Origin: Diatrype stigma
Taxonomy: Eukaryota; Ascomycota; Sordariomycetes; Xylariales; Diatrypaceae
Assembly (NCBI GenBank): GCA_022225965.2
Contig: JAKJXP020000001.1
Span: forward strand, 1,364,001 to 1,428,000
Reading direction: 5' to 3'
DNA: 64,000 bases
Below are positions 1 through 12,568 of the stretch, one piece after another. The notes under the pieces are model-generated. The model had not been told where the DNA came from. It did not search any database and was given only the letters and a program-made list of their open reading frames with translations. A program made the translations under genes and the position numbers. Every line of letters starts with the position of its first letter. Within the stretch, counting starts at the first letter, position 1.

Positions 1-712
1 TAGGAAGATGGAAGACTCACGACTGCAATGCCAATACCCTTGAAAAGCAGTTGGCACGTTCGGCTGAGGTTCGACATGTCCTCCCAGCTGCCGATGAGGT
101 GACTCACGATCATATTAAAGATCTCCGGCGTCTTGGCCACCGCACCCAGAGCAGTTGACTGCTTAGCCTGAGTCTTGGAAAACCCAAATCTGCTTTGGGT
201 GAATGGGGCCTATATGGTAGTTAGCGGGCTGCATTCAGCTTAAGTGGTATTGAACTTACAAGAGTCGGGACCTCGAAACTGAGCGGCCAGGTCTTCAGTT
301 TCAGTTGGTTCTTCAAGTCCTCGGGCATGTCCTTCCAATCTCCAGGCGCTTGGTACAGGTTGGTGTTCTTCCCATCGTCTCCAGGATGGAGAAGCTTGTT
401 GAACTTCGCCAGCTCATAAACCTCAGAATTGCCTCGCTGAATTCCGTGATGGATAGTTCCCTGGTCTTGGCTTCGACGGGCAAAGAAAATGCGGGAGCCA
501 GGGGCAGCCTCGGTGTCGTCTGTTTCATACAGACGAGCACCTTTGCCAAAGCTGGCAGGGTAGTGACCAGATGGAGTTTGGTGGGCGGGGAAGGGCTTCG
601 GTTGGCCGACTTGGTCATGAGACGGCACAGCGGGCTCCAGGAAGTATAGTCGCTGGTCGACGTCGCCCACCTGCATGGGCAGTCTGGGGTAGGGAACCTG
701 GGTGTAATCCAT
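1..712 (-). CDS. F-box-like protein, 3' end cut by the window edge
   Basis: Partial gene. Exon 1 is 712-260 (ATG at 712-710, 151 codons). The intron is 259-210, 50 nt, with donor GTAAGT, a GCTAAC branch and acceptor ATATAG, and it is phase 0. Exon 2 is 209-21 (63 codons) and is followed by GTGAGT at 20, so a further intron starts at the edge. Exon 2 encodes an F-box-like helix pattern (TPEIFNMIVSHL, then DMSNLSRTCQLLF). F-box proteins usually link substrates to Skp1-cullin ubiquitin ligases, but many fungal F-box-like proteins have no known substrate. Exon 1 is polar, has no domain I recognise, and places the F-box at about residue 170, which is unusually late. The gene structure is well supported; the F-box call rests on pattern only. 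Confidence 0.6.
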
Positions 713-2800
713 TGCGATGGTGTTGATAGATACTTGGTATTTGGTAGAAAACTGAGTTGTGTCTGACTACTCCTCACATTAGTTATCAGCTCCTGAATCT
801 CTATTGTGTGAAAAACATGAAGCTGTGTGAGACTTCAACCAACATGTCGAGTTTAGGATGCATGAATTGGCAAAATACTTACCTCGAAGATGCTGGTGCT
901 CTTATTAAGCACTTGGGGTATATCAAAGGGTGAATCACGAAGTAGAGGCTGTTGAAAACTGTCTTGCGTTAGTGATGTGGTAGATCAATGCCAATTTGGA
1001 TATTCTTTGAGTAACAGGCAGTTGCTGGAAGTGAATAGGGAAGCGTGATGGATAGACAGGCGACTGAAAGCAAGGGCTGGCAGGTACTTGAAGAGGCCGT
1101 CGTAAGTGTAGAAAAGTAAGATTATGCGGATATTATCTTCTGCTTGTGAAATGGAAGGTGCCAAACCAGGGACTTTGTATCGAGTATGATTGGGCGAAGA
1201 TGATGATGGGTAGATCAACACCGGTAGGAGGCACATACCTCAGGACTTTCGTTTCGATGTTCAGGAAGCTTTGCAGACAATGCCAAAGCCAACCGCTAGA
1301 TGTTGAAGAGAAGAGTTAATGCTTATTGGGTAGAGAGTTGAAAGACGGCTAGGAATTCCTGTCAGAGTAAAAGTGGCTGGAAGAACGGGAAGGTGGTTCA
1401 GCAAGGTTAGATAGATGAGTGAGTATGAATGATGCTAATGATCTAAGTGGGGATTTTCACAGCACATATTTTCTGATGATGGGATTCATTTGCAAGAGGG
1501 TCGCCTAAAGGTCAAAGTCGAACGTGTAGGCTGGGTGTAATATGTGATGGGCTAGGTAATAGAGATGATGTATGCTTGGGTATCGAAGATTTGGGATATG
1601 AGTATGCCGAAGTTCCTGACAAGCCTGGAGGGTGTTTCCTGTTGAAAGGAAAGAGCACGCAGGGATAGAATGCCAAGAGAAATTCAAGGTTCAGGCAAAC
1701 AGGCGGGTGCTAGAATGGTCTTGAATCAACGACGATGGAGGAAGACCACTTACTCGATCAAAGGTAACGTCAAAGTAACACCAGACCGAAATCAGAACTC
1801 CGAACGCCTCCCTTAGCTCTAGAAGCCTGAAGATGGGAAAGATCCACGTTAGTTACTGAGTAGTAGAAGTAATGATGTGATGGTTTGTAAGAGACGCGAT
1901 GATAAGGGCAATGAGCCTTTGTCAAGGATGTTTATGTAGAATGTTCAGAGCAATGTGTAGCTTGGGGGATTGTTGGCACTGTTGTAGTAGCCACTAGATA
2001 TGCCCAATTGAACGGGAAATGGTAGTATGGGGATCTTTGGGTTCGAGGTAGCTTTGCAAGTGGAAGCTGCCAAGTGTAATTGATTGTAAAGAATACCGAA
2101 GTTGTAGAATGTTGGAGTATCTGTGTAGAGGGGAGAAGGACTGGGGAAACAATGCTACTAACCCAAGGCCAATCTGACTGTGCCTTCCGTAATTGTAGTG
2201 ATCAACGAGGGGAATTATGGTGAGTGGAAGGTAGATGGCCAAAGGATGGATATTGGGTTCAGGCAGAATGGCGTGTTTAATGTTGTGGAGGAGGGGAAGT
2301 CGGGATTGTTGTATGCTTCAGTCACAAGATGCAGCTCAGTACGTACCAGAAGAAGCAAGACCTAAGAAGCAGTAGTGGCTTCGATTAGTCTTGTAGAGAA
2401 CGATTGGCAGATGCTCGTTGTAGGCGGTTGCAATGGAGAATCGGTGGTACTGAGGCTGATTTTGGTGATAGAATCTTTGCGAGGAATAAAGCCTCGAAGG
2501 AGCACGCTTGCCAGGTTGTGCTTGTTCACGGCAAAAAGATTCATACAGCAGGAGAAACGATCAAAGGAAGTGATTCGAGAATTGGGTAAGGAACAGGGAA
2601 GGGGAGGAAGGAACAGGAATGCAATTGCAGTGGTCTGTAGATCATAGGAATGTTTAAGGATTGCTTACCAGTCTTGAAGTCGTGTCTATGCAACGAGGAG
2701 TCTGGTGGATCGAGAGTATTGGCGAGGAATATGGGCGAGGAGTTCTGTAGATGTTGGTGGTTGTAGGAAAAGTTGGGCTGGGCCAAGACTGTGGTGGTCG
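713..2800 (-). other. Probable long spliced 5' leader of the F-box gene
   Basis: No conserved protein is visible. The minus strand reads like a fungal untranslated leader (CA- and pyrimidine-rich) with several good splice donors: GTAAGC at 2668, GTAAGT at 1753, GTATGT at 1238 and GTAAGT at 882. The last fits acceptor AATAG at 803-801, giving an 82-nt intron that rejoins about 88 nt upstream of the ATG at 712. Short open frames here (60-90 codons) would be uORFs if transcribed. The alternative is a decayed gene or unrelated spacer. The final intron is the best supported part; the rest is inference. Confidence 0.4.
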
Positions 2801-2803
2801 TGG

Positions 2804-2813
2804 TATTTATATA
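2804..2813 (-). promoter_or_regulatory. TATA-like box
   Basis: TATATAAATA reads on the minus strand and is followed about 30 nt downstream by CA-rich, leader-like sequence and then a splice donor at 2668. It is suitably placed to start the minus-strand transcript that ends in the F-box gene. Chance occurrence in AT-rich spacer cannot be excluded. Confidence 0.4.
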
Positions 2814-5800
2814 AAAAGTGCGGCTCGTAGCCAGATTGCCACTTTACCGTGGCTACCGAAGCTACTTCACCTTGGCTACCTAGGATACTTTATCTCGGTA
2901 ACTACAGCAAGTATCGGCCACGGTATTATACTAGTGGATGCCAATGGTTGTATTGGTCGGTCAGGGGCTCCGTAACAAACCGGCAGGAGAGCAGCAAACC
3001 AATATAGGCAACTACCCAACTCTTCTGGCAGGAAGTCAAACACATGTGACACGAGGAACCACTACAAACCATGCGAAGCAACAAACGTAGATGATTGATC
3101 TGTCCGAGGTACAGAATAGAGCTTGTAGAGGAAACCCATCATGTCCTTGACCAAGAAACTCCTAGCCAACTCAACACCAAAGCGATGCCTTTAGCATAAG
3201 ATCATCACTACTAGTAGACACACAGTACCAGGTCCTTACTCGAATAGCCGCGTTACAGAAGGTAATAACTTCAAATCAGAAATCATATGCCCGTATCCTG
3301 ACTGTGTCCGGTCTAGTTCACCCACAAGATTGGTTAGCCGAGCCTTGCCGCATCGTAACTGCCAATAGCCTCAATTTGACGGACGGTTAGAGATGATATT
3401 CACTTTTCAAGAAATCAATTGAGATCCAAATTGAACCTAGAAAGGAGAACCCTCCAGCCAGAAACCCCTTAATGGCATTGGCCCTTCAAATTGTACGAGA
3501 AAATGTGAAATACTAATCGAGGCTGAAATGCTCGGAGTAGAGCAAGTAACACAAACCAATGCTTCGTAGCCTATCCCTTCAGTAGGTCAAGAAATATCAA
3601 CACCAAAGGGTGCCGTTCCAACCCTCGAGGCTACATCCCCTACGGCCAGGGCATTGACCAGAGCACGAGCCTAGCTGAGTCACGAGTACGGCGGAAAGTT
3701 ACGGAACTAAGGCATCCTTTGTTCCTACGTCGTACAGAACAAAGAAATGAGGCTCTTTGACATGCATGGTGACTTCATCAGAGAGCCCCATTGTTGAGAT
3801 GGCACCTTCCCGCCTTCCACCGTGCCTTGTGGTAGAATACCTGCCAATTGTATGCTAGCCAGTGTTAGGTGGTACTATGTAGTATGTGGTGAAATAAACG
3901 AATCTAGTTGGATACCGGTATGTTGGCTAAGGATAGGCATCTGCCCAATATGACGTGATTCTGGCTTTGGTGGTTCAGTACCGTGTGTTACCAAGCGACA
4001 CTGGGGATAAGTAGCTGTATCTACCGTATCATTAGGACTAGGTTGCAACAAAGACACGAAATTTACCAATTGGCCTCCTTGACCAGAAGTCGCCGGCCAT
4101 TCTTGACTTGTGGCACGCGCTCATTGAAACCACGCTTCATTGACCGACAGACACAACACGATGGGACGCGTTTCCGGGCATCTACGTACAGGTGAGCAGG
4201 TATTCTTGCACGTTAACTACCTGGAGAGACAGAGGCTCAGTGACCAAGAAGTTTCAGGGACGTCCATTTGGCCTGGGCATGGATCACTAAGTTCTACAGC
4301 ATCATTCATCCCCAAGCAAGCACGGCAAAGTCGTAGTAGGCATTGGCTTAGACGACGACTACCTTCACGACAACAAGCTTCGAGATCAAACAACGACCCC
4401 CTATACCCAGGACTCGCCGACTGACTCTCTGTATTCCGACAAAATCGAGCAGCGATACCGACCTGCTTTCGAAGACTAGAACCTTAAGCGTGGAGCCCCA
4501 ATTCACGAGATCGAACTTCCCGACACTCCCTGATACGTCGATGCCTTCTCCGAGTATAGCATCCTTCTCGAATCGACCAGCCTCAGTAGGCCATGTGTGG
4601 TTATCACGTAGGTATACTGGAAACGGTTCCAGCCAAAGGGCTTAGAGGGTGATCTTGCAGTGTAGAACACAAGGCAGATCAACCGCACTTCCCTTACCGA
4701 TTGCCGATTCCCATCCTCAAGTAGGCGTATCGATCTATGAGCCAGAGAACCCACGATAGCCCCCCGAGACGAGGCAAGGCGAATGGCAAGGGGGAGGGAT
4801 GAGGGTCTAGGGTTTCAGGTAGAGGAGGGAGTACACACGCAGAACACGGAACCCGGCTCGTGGAAGATCTGAGGCTATATCATTGGAACAGCTCACCATT
4901 TATCATACGACCAACCAAACAACAAATCAGGGAAGTAAACTACAGTCAGCTCAGGAGCCGGGATCCTTCACCATTGGAGGGCGGAGAAAGGGCAGGGCAG
5001 GAGCGGGGCGGCGCTGAGTCGGGGTTGATCTTGGCATCATGTGGTGATGTACGGGGAAATTCACTGCGTGCCTGCCGTGGTCAGGAGCGAGGGGGGAGAA
5101 CAACCAGGGAAAGACCACGATAACAAGGCAGAAGGTACGGGCTACCTTGTCGCCTTCAGCAGAACCACGCCGGCTTAAGCCTGCCGTCCAGCTCAGGGGA
5201 CGGGGGCGCATAATGCGGATGGGAGAGCGGTGTGCGGAGACATGGCACCAATCATCACCACCTGCTGACCTACATCGCCAATAAGATCCTATCTACGCAT
5301 TCGTCGGCAGCAGACATGGGCAGACAGACAGCCAGTAGCGACCGCATACGCCCTACATACGTACATACATAATACATGCATCGAGCAGCGGGATGGAGGG
5401 GGGTTCGCAGTCAGTCATCCATCCCACGGCGGGGTTACTCCCAATAGTTCGTGGAGTAAGGTAAGAGACCTAGTTAAGCTGCCATGGTCTGCGTGGGCGA
5501 CGCGATTACGCAAGAGCTCTAAAGTGGTATGACAGGGCTTGGCACGATTCCTCCGGCTGTGGTCGTGTGTGCCACGTGCATCGATATGCAGCCAGTGGCG
5601 AGCTGCTAAATTTGACGGGGAACAATAAGATAAAATACGGCAGAAAGGCAGTATGAACATGAGATTACAAGTGTGCTTGAAGCTCAATATATTGGGCTGA
5701 GTGAGGGTTATATCGATATTCTGGCAACGACCTGCCAAGCGAGCATGCGTGCGTGCACAGCGAGAAGTTACTAAGGCATGAACTGAATCCAACGTACGTT

Positions 5801-7726
5801 AGGGACTGTATCCAGCTCGGTCGATGCATAAACGCTGATAGGCGCTGCGAAAAGGGGCCTTGCGGCCGTCCCACCCCGACGCAACTTTTCATACATGGTA
5901 GGCAGGCCTATATGTGGGAGGTAGGATCACGAATGGGGGGTAAGGATTGCTGGTTGCTCGATCGGGAAGGGAGTCGACTGAGACTACTGTATTTACCGGG
6001 TTCGATAGAGCGAAGCCCACCGCCCACCGCTCATGAGGCAAAATAAGGGAAAGGGGGGTGTAATAGGAAGGTGGCAGACCAGTTCGAGCAGTATGGCCCT
6101 TTTCATTGTTCAAAGTGTTAGTCGTGATCACTTTCGGCCAACCTGATCGAGTTTGGCAGGGTTGGATCGCTCGCTTTCGTTCCTTTGTCTCCTCCCGATG
6201 AACGAACGGCATGTCGTCCGACCCGGAGATTTCGAGGTAGAGTGCCCTGCAGCTACTACGTAATCACGTCCCCTATAAGTGACGTGCTATAGGGCTGTCT
6301 TACCATCTTACCTCGTACCGATCAGAAACATGTGTATGCACTCGGAAATGCAGCTAGTTGTGTATAAAATCAGAAACAGATGCATGCTACTCTGCCCCAG
6401 CTGACTTTCTGTCACATAAGTATGCAGTGGACTGGCATGGCACACTTGGGATCTCAGATAAGTTTACCGACCGACCTACCTACGAGGTCGGCAGACGCAT
6501 GATATTCGCCTGGGATTCGCCGGTCGATCATCGGCTCGGTCGACGAGGGACAAAGAAGGGTGGGCCCCGGTCTCGCATCTTGAAAAGTATTATTTGCCAA
6601 GAAACGAAACAGCGGAGGAACCCCCCCTTGTCTCTTGGGCGAAGCTTGAACAGGAACACTGATACTTCGAGTTCTCTTTCACGGGCTTTGGAGACGCAGT
6701 TGGTTGCCAGACAAGGGGCCATGAGAAGCTTATGATAGGGAATCAAGGTACATATTTCACATGTCCAGAAGAGACACAGAATCATGAAGGACGGATAACC
6801 ATGGTGAGCTTTTTCGTGGGCGAGTCAGCAAATGCCTATAATATGGACTATGTATATCTGCTTGGGGATGGTAACATACGCTAAAGCCAGTTATCCTCCT
6901 GACGGATCCCGCATCAGGTGGGATCAGACCACTGGCTCTTTCAGCGCGACCCCGGATAGTCGGTTAGCTTATCTAGATTCATCACTACCTATCACGTACG
7001 AAGTAGGGGAGGAAAGGGAGGGTAGGTATCGAGATTTGGGGTTCACATTGCAGCTGGACAAAAATAAATACGCTGATCGGCGATACGAATATGCCGACCT
7101 ATAAACAATCATCGTACGGCTACGAGATGTACTGGGCGCCATCTAGTTATGTAGTGATGGCGACCCTGGTCTCTGCTAGAGCATCTCCCGTCGTCTATAG
7201 CTTGCTGTCGCGGGCATTTGGAAGGCAGCCGCTTTTAGCCGACCTCGGGATCAAGCGCGCTTTCTGGGTGGAAACTTGGATGGGCATGCGCCCGGGTACA
7301 TCCAGTAGGGTTAGGTGTGCCGTGTATCACAACCTGCTAACTTGAAACTTATGTGGGCAAGTAAGAGCATCACGACCGTGGGGAAGTTATCGTCGGATTT
7401 GTCCCGGATAAGGATGGACAGAAATATGCCTCTTTATGCGAGACCAATTCATCCGTTGGTCGATGATCGGTGATCTGGCCAGGCCGACTCGTCTTCGTGA
7501 CTGTGTGCTGACCGTTTCTACTGGCTGCTACTAGCTGTTTGGGTTATCTCACCTCCCCAATGAAGAGCTTTACTGACAAGAGATGGACATTTGGATGGTG
7601 GGATATCAACATCGAGAAACCCATCGCTGCAACCAATCACACCACCGACCAAGATCCCTCAATGCAGGATGCGTAGGCAGGGAGCCAGCTTTAAGGCTGA
7701 GGTCGGTCAACCGACTTTACTCCCAA

Positions 7727-7753
7727 GGCGGCGGCGGCGGCGGCGGCGGCGGC
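7727..7753. repeat. (GGC)9 microsatellite
   Basis: Nine uninterrupted GGC units lie in non-coding spacer. The short overlapping frames would read them as poly-Gly or poly-Arg, but no gene is supported here. Confidence 0.9.
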
Positions 7754-8814
7754 AACAGTCAGCCGGAGAAGTTGCTAGCTCTTATATTGGCATTCGCACT
7801 GCTCCAAGGATGCCGCGTCAATGCAGTCTCGTGGCTTGGGATTGGTTGATGACAAAGCTTGATATTCGTAGATCGCACGTAGATTAGGCTGTGCATATTG
7901 TTCGCTGTCGCATGTTGATTCGCGGCCGTGGCGTCCTGGGTGAAACGAAACGTCGTCGCGGTGTTCCTAGTCGCCAAGTATAGGAGGTCGGTAGCTTAAG
8001 CTACGGGATCGCGCTTGTTGCATCTAGCACCAAGGTAAAAGGAGGTTTCTCTCTCATTACAGATTGCATAAGCGCCGACTACTCGGAAAGGGCCGGTTAC
8101 CGAGCGCTCGTCTATAAGCTAACGGGACAGACACTTGGTATGTACGCGACAAGATGAGATGAAGAAAGAAAAGCTCAAGAGTTTCGAGACTGCAACGATG
8201 AACTGCAACGATGCAGTTGGCTGGCGCTCTCCGTTGCAAACCCCGATAAACGCCCTGTCGCGGGTGGCTTTGTGCGCAGTAACACAGCATAACATGCAAC
8301 ACCACACAGGAGGACCAACTTAACGTCTTGTATTGTACAATACATAACTTGTCTTTGTACGCCAGCGTTGTCGGCCCAGCTGCGTCAGGTCTCGGGCAGT
8401 ATCACGACCAGTTCGCCAAAACCTGACCGAAGTGGAAGCCCGTACATGTTGGTTCTCATATGGGTAAATGGAAGTCTACAGGAAAAGGGTCGACACCAGT
8501 TTACGTAAAGTTATCCAACCGAAACATGCAGACTCTCAGACTATGCGTGTAGCTATCGTAGGGCCTTCTTCTAGCGTACGGAGTACTTCGTAGACGGAGA
8601 CGGAGACATCCAAGATCTACGTTAGTGCGAGGATGCCCACAGATGCCAGATGCGCGAAAGGGCCCGCGGAAAGGGCCCAGAGAGAGGGCAAAAGAGCGGC
8701 ATGCTTTATTTAAGCGCAGGAGACGGACGCGGGTCGAGACTGCTAGGTGGGCCTCGATTAATTGCAGCGGGAAATGAGGGCGGAACCTTGACTCAACGAA
8801 ATCGCCCTACCAGA

Positions 8815-8834
8815 TTTTTTTTCTTTTTTTTCTT
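8815..8834. repeat. Poly-T tract
   Basis: Twenty-base T-rich run with one C interruption in spacer DNA, followed by a pyrimidine stretch. No associated gene is seen. Confidence 0.8.
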
Positions 8835-11800
8835 CACCCCCTTTGACTCCTTACTTGGCAACAGGTAATACGGCAGACACAGACAGACGGGCGACGGGTC
8901 GTGGACATCCGGATCTGGCAACAGCGATAACCATGTAGTATATTGCCGTTGGATATATTGACGCTGGATAACTTAGAGAAGGGTCGGAGGAACCCAGCCA
9001 ACAACCGACACCTGTCACATGAGGCGGTGACGAGACATGGCGAAATTCTGTCGGCATCCCTCTCACCCTCGGTATTGTACATATTGTAGGTACATACCCA
9101 GGTAGTAGCTATAGAGCAGCTAAACGGGGGGGGAAAAGGAGGGCAGAGCAGGGCAGGTGTTCATCAAATTCGATCAAGCTTGTCCCTTTAGATAACCTAC
9201 TTCGTACTAAGCTTAGATTTGGGGCGGGCCTGTCATTGTCGCATTCCGGGGGTCGATTGTCGTACTAAGGCACACGAGATCCACCCTATCAAATCTGTAT
9301 CTGGCGCTCTATCGGGCGCTCTACCTGAAGATAGAACGATATCGAACAAAAGCAAAGAACCAGCTGGCGGGTTTGAGGTGTAGCACGCCACTACCACGAT
9401 TAACATCGTACCTAAACCACCTACGGACGCTTCTTTGCATGCCTAGGAAGGAGAACCACAGCCGATTTCCAGCGATGCGATCCATCGGTCTGAGGGGTGC
9501 AATTCAAACATACTGTACATAACTACAAGTTAGCGGGTACGCACAATACAACGTTATAGCTCAGGGGGAGGGGAGGGGGTTTTACGTACATATGCAATCC
9601 CCAGCAAATAACGGCCGATCGACAGACAAAGCTCGCGATGTGGCTCCCACCCTGCGCAGCTTGGCTTCTTAGCACCAAATATCACATGGGCAGGGACATG
9701 GCGTTATGCCCGCTGCAGCTAGCAGTTAGGTAACCTCCAGGGCTGCTCACTGGCCTGCGTATGTACATACTGTACATACATACTATCTAAGAGCCCATAC
9801 ATAAGCAGGTAGGCTCCCCATACGGCGGCTCGCGCTCAGTGCTTCGGTGCTGGTGTGCCCCGACGACATACAAGGACAACCGGTAGCGCTCGAACCAACG
9901 CTTCTCCGTGGCCAATGAGGGCGTTTGCAAGATTAGCCTTGACTGGCGATACCAATGCCGGCACTGGCTACGGTGGGTACAGCACTATCGCAGCGCTGCC
10001 CATTGCCCATTGCCCATTGCCCAAGTTAGGTAATTAGTTGATTGGAAGGTACAAAAACCTAGAGCTGCAGGCCGAGCTAAGCTTCTTCCATCCGGATTAC
10101 CGTAGGACGTCTTGGCCTGCCCTCCTTTATCAAAAACCACCATGCCCTATGACCTCGTGCTGCAGCATACGTGCAGAAGGCGAGCAACCATTTTGATGTC
10201 GGTATTGGACGCGGGAAAGGAGCACTGTGGCAGATAATGGTGGATGAGCTGCATCATGTAGGTAGCTATGTACGCAGGTGTAGTGTATGCAAGAGAGCGG
10301 CGCCTGTACACTCGGTGCGCCATCGCAACAGGACCTCCTATGTATTCACGGTATTTTACATATAGACTAACTAAGTAGTTAATGTGAGGGGCATAGAGCT
10401 CAGATACATAGGTATACATCAACTTGTTCTCTTCATGGACCTTCCATTGACCACTGACAGTGACAGTCTACTGACCAAGTTCTAGGGGTATTGCATAGTC
10501 GGTACGATTTTAGCTGAATACTGTATTCTCATAATCTGGCATATCTGGCATAAAAATGACTAGGGGATGCACATCGCGGAACCACGATGGCGCCCGGGTT
10601 TGTATATTATCGGCACATCGATTTTTCATGGAAGAAATTTACGACCAGGGGTAAGAAAGCTTCCCGAAAGAAAGAAAAAAAAAATAGTGAAAACCCCCCG
10701 AGCAGAAGGGACCTCTTGGCGGCGGCAACACACTGGTTTCCTGCGCGAGACTGCTGTGCTTCGACCACAGAAATAGGGCAGAGGGTGGTGGCGCGTTTTC
10801 GATAATCAACGATCCACTAATAAGATGGGCAAGATGGGAAAGCGTTGGTTGAAGAAGGGAAGGGCAGGCAACCCCGGTCCGCTGGCATCGTTGCCGGTGC
10901 CCTGCTAACGACATTGCAATTTCGATTTGCTGAACAACGACCCGACAACCTTCATTTCAACAGAATGCCGCCAGCACGGACCATTCCTTGCCGCATGATA
11001 GCGCCCCCAGTGCCCAGCAACAGGAACAGGGCCTGCTCTGCTCTTCTTGCTTGCTGGGCGCCGTGGTGCTATGGCAATGGCATCGATGGCCAGCAGGACC
11101 GTGTTCAATGTCGGATTCGGCCACTCTGATTCGTCCACATGTCTCGAATATAAAACTTCGGAGCCACCAGGGACATACATAGGTAGGTAAGCACAGTAAA
11201 CGCCGACAGATCGTTAGCATCTACATAGAAAGGTATTAGTCCCTTGCAGACCAACAATTGCCCACCTACATAGAGTCTACACACGGTATAGATATTAGTA
11301 TAGCCGTAGCTGTGCAGATGGAAGACCACACAGAAGTCAAGGTGATGATTCGCCAATATTCAATACGAAAGATACCTACAATAGGAGAGACATCTACAGT
11401 ATCGAATCGGAGGTGGGGCCTGGTCTGCATCACGTAAATACGGTACCTGCTATGCCTACTTGGGTATGTACCTACATGTATGAATAGATAGAATGCTGCC
11501 TGTTCAGGTTGGTACAGGTTGGTGTACTCATATCTACCATTCACAGCGGTCTAGCTTTGTCCATACCACATAGGTAACATACACATATGAAGTTGGTAGT
11601 GATAGTGAATAGGCAACTAAAGGATGATATTGTACTTACACCGTAGACGATAGGACAGACACCAAAACCACCTACTAGTAGGATTGTATATACATCTGTA
11701 TGTAGCAGATATGTAGCAGATGGCAATGTCCGGAGCAGTGGTGGGCTGGCTGGCTGGCTGGTGTACCTACAATGCACTGGCATCACAGTCATTGTTATCA

Positions 11801-12290
11801 TCCCCTTACTACGAATAATACACACCTTGACACCTATTCTTTCTGGTCTGAGAGCTCCGAGAGATCCCCCCCCTCTCTCCCTCTTGCAGCCCTCAATTCA
11901 CTTTCATCAAAAATTGAATGGTCCAAGTGGGTCTAACCCATATATGGATAAGGGGGTGTGGGTGGGGCGGCTAGAGCGGGTCGCCATTTGCCATTGCTGC
12001 CATTTCGCACTGAAGTGCTGCAGGAGGGCGAGGAGGTTTGCATGGGGGGGAGAGATGGGAGAGAGATACGTACCGCACAGAACCCCTGCGACCCCTGCAA
12101 CTGGCTGGTCAATGTTCCCTGGCATTTCCCTGGTGCCAGGGTTAGGCCAGGGTTACAGGGTTAGCCAGGGTGCCGGGGTGTGTAGGCGCATAGGCGCATA
12201 GGCGTGCTCCCCTAATATCACGAGACAAATAAATAAGTACCGGCAGCGACTGCTGTCCCTTTGACTGGCCCTCCTTCCTCCCTCCTCCTT

Positions 12291-12568
12291 GTGTGCCACC
12301 TCGACCATTCGAAAAAAAGCTCAACCTCCTCTTCCTCTTTCACCCTCCTTAATACGGAAAAGTTTTTTATTTTTTTCCAACAAAGAAATCGGGTCTCCCT
12401 CTTGTAAACCTTCAAGTGTTTCTCTCCTAACTAACCTCATAATACGCACCAGTCCTACGTTAATTCAGTAGTTACTGTTTTTGCAGCCTTTTGATACCCC
12501 TCCCTTTTTGTGATACCCAACTTATTGATACCCAAAACCCTTTCTCTTATATCCTTAAATCAGACATA
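12291..12568 (+). promoter_or_regulatory. Pyrimidine-rich leader with three TGATACCC words
   Basis: The sequence ahead of the PH-domain gene is strongly C/T-rich, as is common just upstream of highly expressed fungal genes. It contains three copies of TGATACCC at 12492-12499, 12511-12518 and 12526-12533, the last ending 35 nt before the ATG. Related words recur after the stop codon. A CTTGCAG at 11883-11889 could be the acceptor of an intron in a longer leader, but no matching donor was fixed. Confidence 0.45.

Larger units (their letters stand above)
2830..12290. other. Long gene-poor spacer
   Basis: Open frames here are short (mostly under 130 codons), overlap on both strands and resemble nothing I know. 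The stretch holds dispersed TACATAC/GGTAGGTA tracts (near 5350, 9080, 9770, 10260, 11170-11200 and 11460), a (GGC)9 run, a poly-T run, a triplicated CCATTGC word near 10000 and a triplicated AGGCGCAT word near 12185. I see no transposase, reverse transcriptase, terminal repeats or tRNA. It may carry untranslated RNAs or lineage-specific small genes that sequence reading cannot reveal. Confidence 0.6.
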
